This document shows positions 60,632 through 64,000 of a DNA stretch of 64,000 bases, in pieces. The first letter of the stretch is position 1, and each line of letters begins with the position of its first letter. The notes beneath the pieces were generated by a model. That model did no database searches. It saw only the letters and a list, made by a program, of their open reading frames with translations, and had not been told where the DNA came from. This DNA is from Micavibrio_C sp965231165 (lineage in GTDB: Bacteria; Pseudomonadota; Alphaproteobacteria; Micavibrionales; Micavibrionaceae). Position numbers and translations under genes: made by a program. The DNA lies in contig OZ246421.1 in assembly GCA_965231165.1 (NCBI GenBank), forward strand, positions 2,170,001 through 2,234,000, read 5' to 3'.

Positions 60632-61309
60632 TTAGTAGAACAGCGTTACCTGGAATTGACCTTCGCAGGCGCCTGATTCATAACGGGCGGCGTTAGTGAT
60701 GTCCGTCATAATCGTGGCGCCGATATAAATCTCAAGTGCGCCGGTACCATCGGTATCGCCCGCGCCGATCACAGCGTTGGTGTTATCCGTAGCAACGTTA
60801 CCGGTATTTTCCCACTCGGCTGGTGTCGTCTGGTCGCTGAGCAGTTCACTCAGGAAAAGAGACGGGCCGCTGGCGCAGGTCATTTCCGGATCGGCAACCT
60901 GGAACTGCATGCGCATTTCCTGGTTGTTGAAGGCACCGCCTGCCAGAATTTCAATCAGGCCTGGCGTACCGGCTTCATCATCGGACACGATTCGCGCAAC
61001 AGCCGGGCTGCCGCAGGGTACAAGGTTATCTTCATTAATCGTACCTGCTACAACCGGGTCCATGATAAGGCAACCTGTTTCACCGAGAAATGCTGTCGCA
61101 CCGATTGTGCCGAAATCGACGTCGGTGACTTCCGTGCTAAAGGTGTTATCGATCAGGGCGCAGACCTGAATGTTTTCCGGGTCCTGTGCGTTGAAGGCCC
61201 CGTTTACTGTGGCCACGGCACAGGCCGCTTGCGCCGACTGGCTCTGCATGGCAAAGGTCAGCACTACTGCGCCAATCATCGCCCATTTTGTTGTTTTACA
61301 TAGCTTCAT
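60632..61309 (-). CDS. DUF4402-like secreted subunit, probable major subunit
   Basis: The 225-residue protein has a signal peptide (MKLCKTTKWAMIGAVVLTFAMQSQSAQA). It shares with the 59932 gene the block EVTDVDFGTIG, ARIVSDDEAGTPG and the final strand GQFQVTLFY. It contains several Cys (mature AACAVA, QVCALID, TGCLIMD, PEMTCAS and GACEGQ), so disulfide-stabilised folding is likely. AAAGGAG precedes the ATG. It is first in the leftward subunit-chaperone set and is followed by a terminator-like hairpin, suggesting it is the most abundant subunit. Confidence 0.8.
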   Translation of the reverse strand: MKLCKTTKWAMIGAVVLTFAMQSQSAQAACAVATVNGAFNAQDPENIQVCALIDNTFSTEVTDVDFGTIGATAFLGETGCLIMDPVVAGTINEDNLVPCGSPAVARIVSDDEAGTPGLIEILAGGAFNNQEMRMQFQVADPEMTCASGPSLFLSELLSDQTTPAEWENTGNVATDNTNAVIGAGDTDGTGALEIYIGATIMTDITNAARYESGACEGQFQVTLFY

Positions 61310-61641
61310 AATAAGGTTTCTCCTTTGGTTGCCATATCCAGAAATTTTTCTGGTCTATAAACTTTACTCTGGTTTCTGCCGTATCCGGAATCGCCCTGAT
61401 ACATTACATTCACAATTATCATACATTAGAGGTTAATTCATCCTTAATGTACTCTAAATACTTGGTTTTTGGGCGTTCTGAAAATTGTTCTGCTGTTATG
61501 AATACAAAAGTTACACTTCTTTTTTATTACCGTACGCATGACTGCGAAACTTGAGCCTTTCCATTGCCTGTGTTCTACTGTGAGGAGCTGATTTCTCAGA
61601 TTTTCTTATCAATATTTTCATATTTCGCAAAAGACCCGTTA
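61310..61641. other. 332-bp divergent regulatory region of the fimbrial locus
   Basis: This gap separates the leftward subunit gene set from the rightward usher-like frame. It is AT-rich and has no credible gene. The palindrome at 61338 lies in the probable leader of the subunit transcript. Divergent promoters must lie here, but I see no strong -35/-10 pair. Confidence 0.5.
61338..61353. promoter_or_regulatory. Short palindrome in the major-subunit leader
   Basis: CCAGAAA and TTTCTGG flank 2 bp, a 7-bp dyad 29 bp before the subunit ATG. It could be a leader hairpin or protein site; nothing else supports it. Confidence 0.3.
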
Positions 61642-64000
61642 ATGCCGTGGCCCGTGAAGACGCCCCTCGCTTTCCGTCGTACTCTTCATTTGAAGATGTG
61701 CGGTGTTGCTCTTTTGTCATCTACGTTATTTCTACCCGCCTTTGCATATGCAGAGAGTTCTGTTTCGCGGTCTGACTTGGTTAAGTTGGCGCGTCAGTTT
61801 GTTGAGAGTGCTGATTATGGTTTTGAACGCGCTGATGATTATCTAGACAAGATTCACGGACGTGAGAATTTCAAGGCCATTCCTGATGGCGAAGTATTGC
61901 TGCTGCAGGTCGGCGTCGGTGGACGGGGTGGCCCCAAATTCGCGCAGCCGCTCCTGGCGATCAAAAAGGGTGATGACGTTTTGATATCGCTGTTTGATTT
62001 CGTCAGCGTGGCGCAGTTTGCGATTGATGTAAAGCCGCCTGAAAAGGTAGCAGAAGGCTGGTATATACGGGAAAATAGAAAATTCCGTCTGGATGCCAAC
62101 ACTATGACTGTCACAGCAGATGGGCAGACCTATGATCTGGCCGAAGGTGATGTCTATGTTGATGATTCTGATATTCTGGTGCGCAGCGCGGTTCTGGCCA
62201 AGGTGTTTCAGTTTCAGGGTAACATCAGTTTAAGATACCAGCGTATCGATGTGAGTACGGCGCAGAAATGGCCAGTGCTTGAAAAACTGGAACGCATGAA
62301 GAAGAAGGGACGTGAGTATCTGCCGCCGCCGTCCCTGCCGCGTCAGGATGAGCCATACAGGATGGTCAGTGTTCCTAATGTGGATGTATCCAGCACCTAT
62401 AGTTATGAGCGGACCGGCGATAATGGTGAAATCGTTAGGGCGAGGTCTCATGCTTTGGTTGCAACGGGTGATATGCTGGGGCATACATTGCGGGCAAATG
62501 TGGCCGGTGATGATATTCATGCCGTCAATACACTGCGCGCCACACTTAGAAAGGAATCGGATAAGCCCGATCTTTTAGGTGGCCTGAAGGCGCGTGAGTA
62601 CGAATTCGGTGATATCACGGCCATCAATGTTGCCGGTGTTCCCAGTGATCGAAGCGGCACGGGTTTTCATGCTACCAATCGCAATCCTTACATTACTTCT
62701 GAGGCCAGCACGGAAATCGAGGGGGACGTAACGCCCGGCTGGGATGTTGAGTTATATCGCGGCACACAGTTCCTTGACCTGATTACGTCTGCTGATGGTG
62801 AGTATCGATTTGAAAATGTGCGTTTATCAGGGGGCGAGAATAAGTTCAGGGTCATTAAATATGGCCCATTGGGTGAAGTAGAGGAAAATGAATTCACGAT
62901 CTATTCCACGCCGCGCAAATTTGCAGACGAGCCGGATCTTTATGAATTTTCTGTGAGCGCTGCCGAAACGGATGTCTGGACGCGGAAAACTTCGCGCGAT
63001 CAGGACAAATACACGCCGATCATAGCCGGGAACTATGAACGGCAGTTATCCATGGATACGACTGTCAATACAGGGTTATTCACCAGTCAGGTGGATGGTG
63101 AGCAGAAATCATATCTCAACGCTGGTCTTGCTACTTACATTGAAAATATCATTCTCAATGCTGATCTGACAGCCGACCTTAATGGATCTTATCTGGCATC
63201 AGCGACGGCTCGCCGTATGTTATGGGGGCAAAATGTCACGGCAGAACTTGGATATACGGCTGACGACTATGGCGCGCTCGATGAGCAATCAACCCCTTCA
63301 GAATATATGTGGGGTTTGGGATTGCGCGGGGCGTTGCCCTCTGTTTTTGATTATTCTCTCGGAAACTATACAGTTTCAACTGAATACAAGGAAGATGATG
63401 AGGGCAGGTCAGACCAGCTTAGTCGGTTCTCATGGTCAAAGCGGATTTTGGGTTTGACTGTAAGCAACAATCTAGAACATGAATTGAGAGATGCTCCGGA
63501 AGTAAAGGCGGCAGAATCTCTTACTGGTCGTTCTTCTGTTTCTGGCACTTTAGGCCGTACACGCTGGAGAGCATCGACAGAATATACCGTGGATCCGGAA
63601 TGGAATGTTGATAGTTACCAGTTTGATCTATCGCGCCGATTGGCCGAGGAATTAACGGGTCGTCTGACGGTCAATAACACACCAGATACTGACTTCACGG
63701 AAGGAACGGCTGCTCTGGTGTGGAACAACGAGCATATTACCGTTGCGCCGGGCATTTCCTACAACACGGATAATGATTTCTCTGCTTTTGTCAGTGCGAA
63801 CTTCGGTCTATCTTACGATCCTTATTCACGAACAGTGGCGATGGATGGCGACAAGCTAACCGATTCAGGTGGTATTTCCGCATTTGTCTACCTGGATAAG
63901 AACGGCGATAATGTTTTCTCGGAAGGGGACGAGCCGATTCAGGATGCCGTTGTTGATGCCATTCATTCCAACCGTAAGGGTACAACCGATGAGGCCGGGC
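61642..64000 (+). CDS. TcfC-like fimbrial usher with an SdrD_B-like segment, cut by the window end
   Basis: This frame stays open from the ATG at 61642 to the window end (786 codons). A signal peptide ends near AFAYAES (ATG 61696 is an alternative start). Residues 70-200 resemble an usher N-terminal domain (GEVLLLQVGVGGRGG, DANTMTVTADGQTYDLAEGD). Further on, VELYRGTQFLDLITSADGEY and FRVIKYGPLGEVEENEFTIY match the pattern of alternative (CfaC/TcfC-like) ushers, followed by barrel-like alternating strands. The visible end reads GGISAFVYLDKNGDNVFSEG and DEPIQDAVV, like a calcium-binding SdrD_B repeat. It would be the outer-membrane pore and platform for the three divergent subunit genes. Confidence 0.78.
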   Translation, partial: MPWPVKTPLAFRRTLHLKMCGVALLSSTLFLPAFAYAESSVSRSDLVKLARQFVESADYGFERADDYLDKIHGRENFKAIPDGEVLLLQVGVGGRGGPKFAQPLLAIKKGDDVLISLFDFVSVAQFAIDVKPPEKVAEGWYIRENRKFRLDANTMTVTADGQTYDLAEGDVYVDDSDILVRSAVLAKVFQFQGNISLRYQRIDVSTAQKWPVLEKLERMKKKGREYLPPPSLPRQDEPYRMVSVPNVDVSSTYSYERTGDNGEIVRARSHALVATGDMLGHTLRANVAGDDIHAVNTLRATLRKESDKPDLLGGLKAREYEFGDITAINVAGVPSDRSGTGFHATNRNPYITSEASTEIEGDVTPGWDVELYRGTQFLDLITSADGEYRFENVRLSGGENKFRVIKYGPLGEVEENEFTIYSTPRKFADEPDLYEFSVSAAETDVWTRKTSRDQDKYTPIIAGNYERQLSMDTTVNTGLFTSQVDGEQKSYLNAGLATYIENIILNADLTADLNGSYLASATARRMLWGQNVTAELGYTADDYGALDEQSTPSEYMWGLGLRGALPSVFDYSLGNYTVSTEYKEDDEGRSDQLSRFSWSKRILGLTVSNNLEHELRDAPEVKAAESLTGRSSVSGTLGRTRWRASTEYTVDPEWNVDSYQFDLSRRLAEELTGRLTVNNTPDTDFTEGTAALVWNNEHITVAPGISYNTDNDFSAFVSANFGLSYDPYSRTVAMDGDKLTDSGGISAFVYLDKNGDNVFSEGDEPIQDAVVDAIHSNRKGTTDEAG

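Noticed and set aside
1..64000. tRNA, rRNA or CRISPR array
   Set aside because: I read the intergenic stretches and saw no cloverleaf-like sequence, rRNA conserved blocks or regularly spaced repeats; short gaps leave little room.

Overview
The window is bacterial chromosome, very probably from an alphaproteobacterium. The evidence is an NAD-dependent glutamate dehydrogenase of about 1,580 residues, an aa3 cytochrome oxidase operon with a CoxF-like mini-gene between ctaB and ctaG, an IalB-like periplasmic protein, DUF983 next to SURF1, and palindromic GTCAT...ATGAC intergenic repeats. Mid-range GC, dense packing and the fimbrial locus at the right end would suit Micavibrio-like or Rhodospirillales-like lineages, but I cannot fix the genus from sequence alone. 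I saw no rRNA, tRNA, CRISPR array, insertion sequence or prophage. Family names rest on motifs and remembered family features; no database search was possible.

Layout. 1-11 kb is mainly housekeeping: the 3' part of pheA, two acetyltransferase/unknown genes, ftsK, purD, a cyclic-nucleotide-binding EAL protein, a metallophosphoesterase, tadA, an rluB-type pseudouridine synthase with rsmD, and a HAD phosphatase. 11-19.5 kb holds uppP, a yceI-cytochrome b561-yceI operon, a GST, an epimerase-like SDR, a soluble three-PAS histidine kinase and small genes. 19.6-27 kb holds an ABC-F ATPase, a thioredoxin-fold protein with a DsbD-type reductase, and acetoacetyl-CoA synthetase. 26.9-33.2 kb holds an ankyrin-like protein with an unusual C-terminal domain, a class I glutamine amidotransferase, a TrmH-type methyltransferase, an IalB-like protein and an M23 peptidase.

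33.2-43.9 kb is a leftward cytochrome c oxidase cluster (coxB, ctaD, a fused M16 peptidase, ctaB, coxF-like, an Ala-rich unknown, ctaG, ctaE, DUF983, surf1, ghrA-like). It contains both the catalytic subunits and the heme A, copper and SURF1 assembly factors. 44-52.6 kb holds rsmE, ubiA, the giant glutamate dehydrogenase, an SRAP/YedK protein and 3-hydroxybutyrate dehydrogenase. 52.8-57.3 kb is a rightward phenylalanine/tyrosine degradation operon: hpd, fahA, maiA and two tandem phenylalanine hydroxylase genes. Homogentisate dioxygenase is missing. Its end product, acetoacetate, could be used by the acetoacetyl-CoA synthetase and 3-hydroxybutyrate dehydrogenase encoded nearby.

57.3-64 kb is the most unusual region: a chaperone-usher-like surface-fibre locus. 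Three DUF4402-type secreted subunits, a PapD-like chaperone and an AMIN-domain lipoprotein run leftward. A large TcfC-like usher frame, cut by the window end and ending in an SdrD_B-like segment, runs rightward from 61642.
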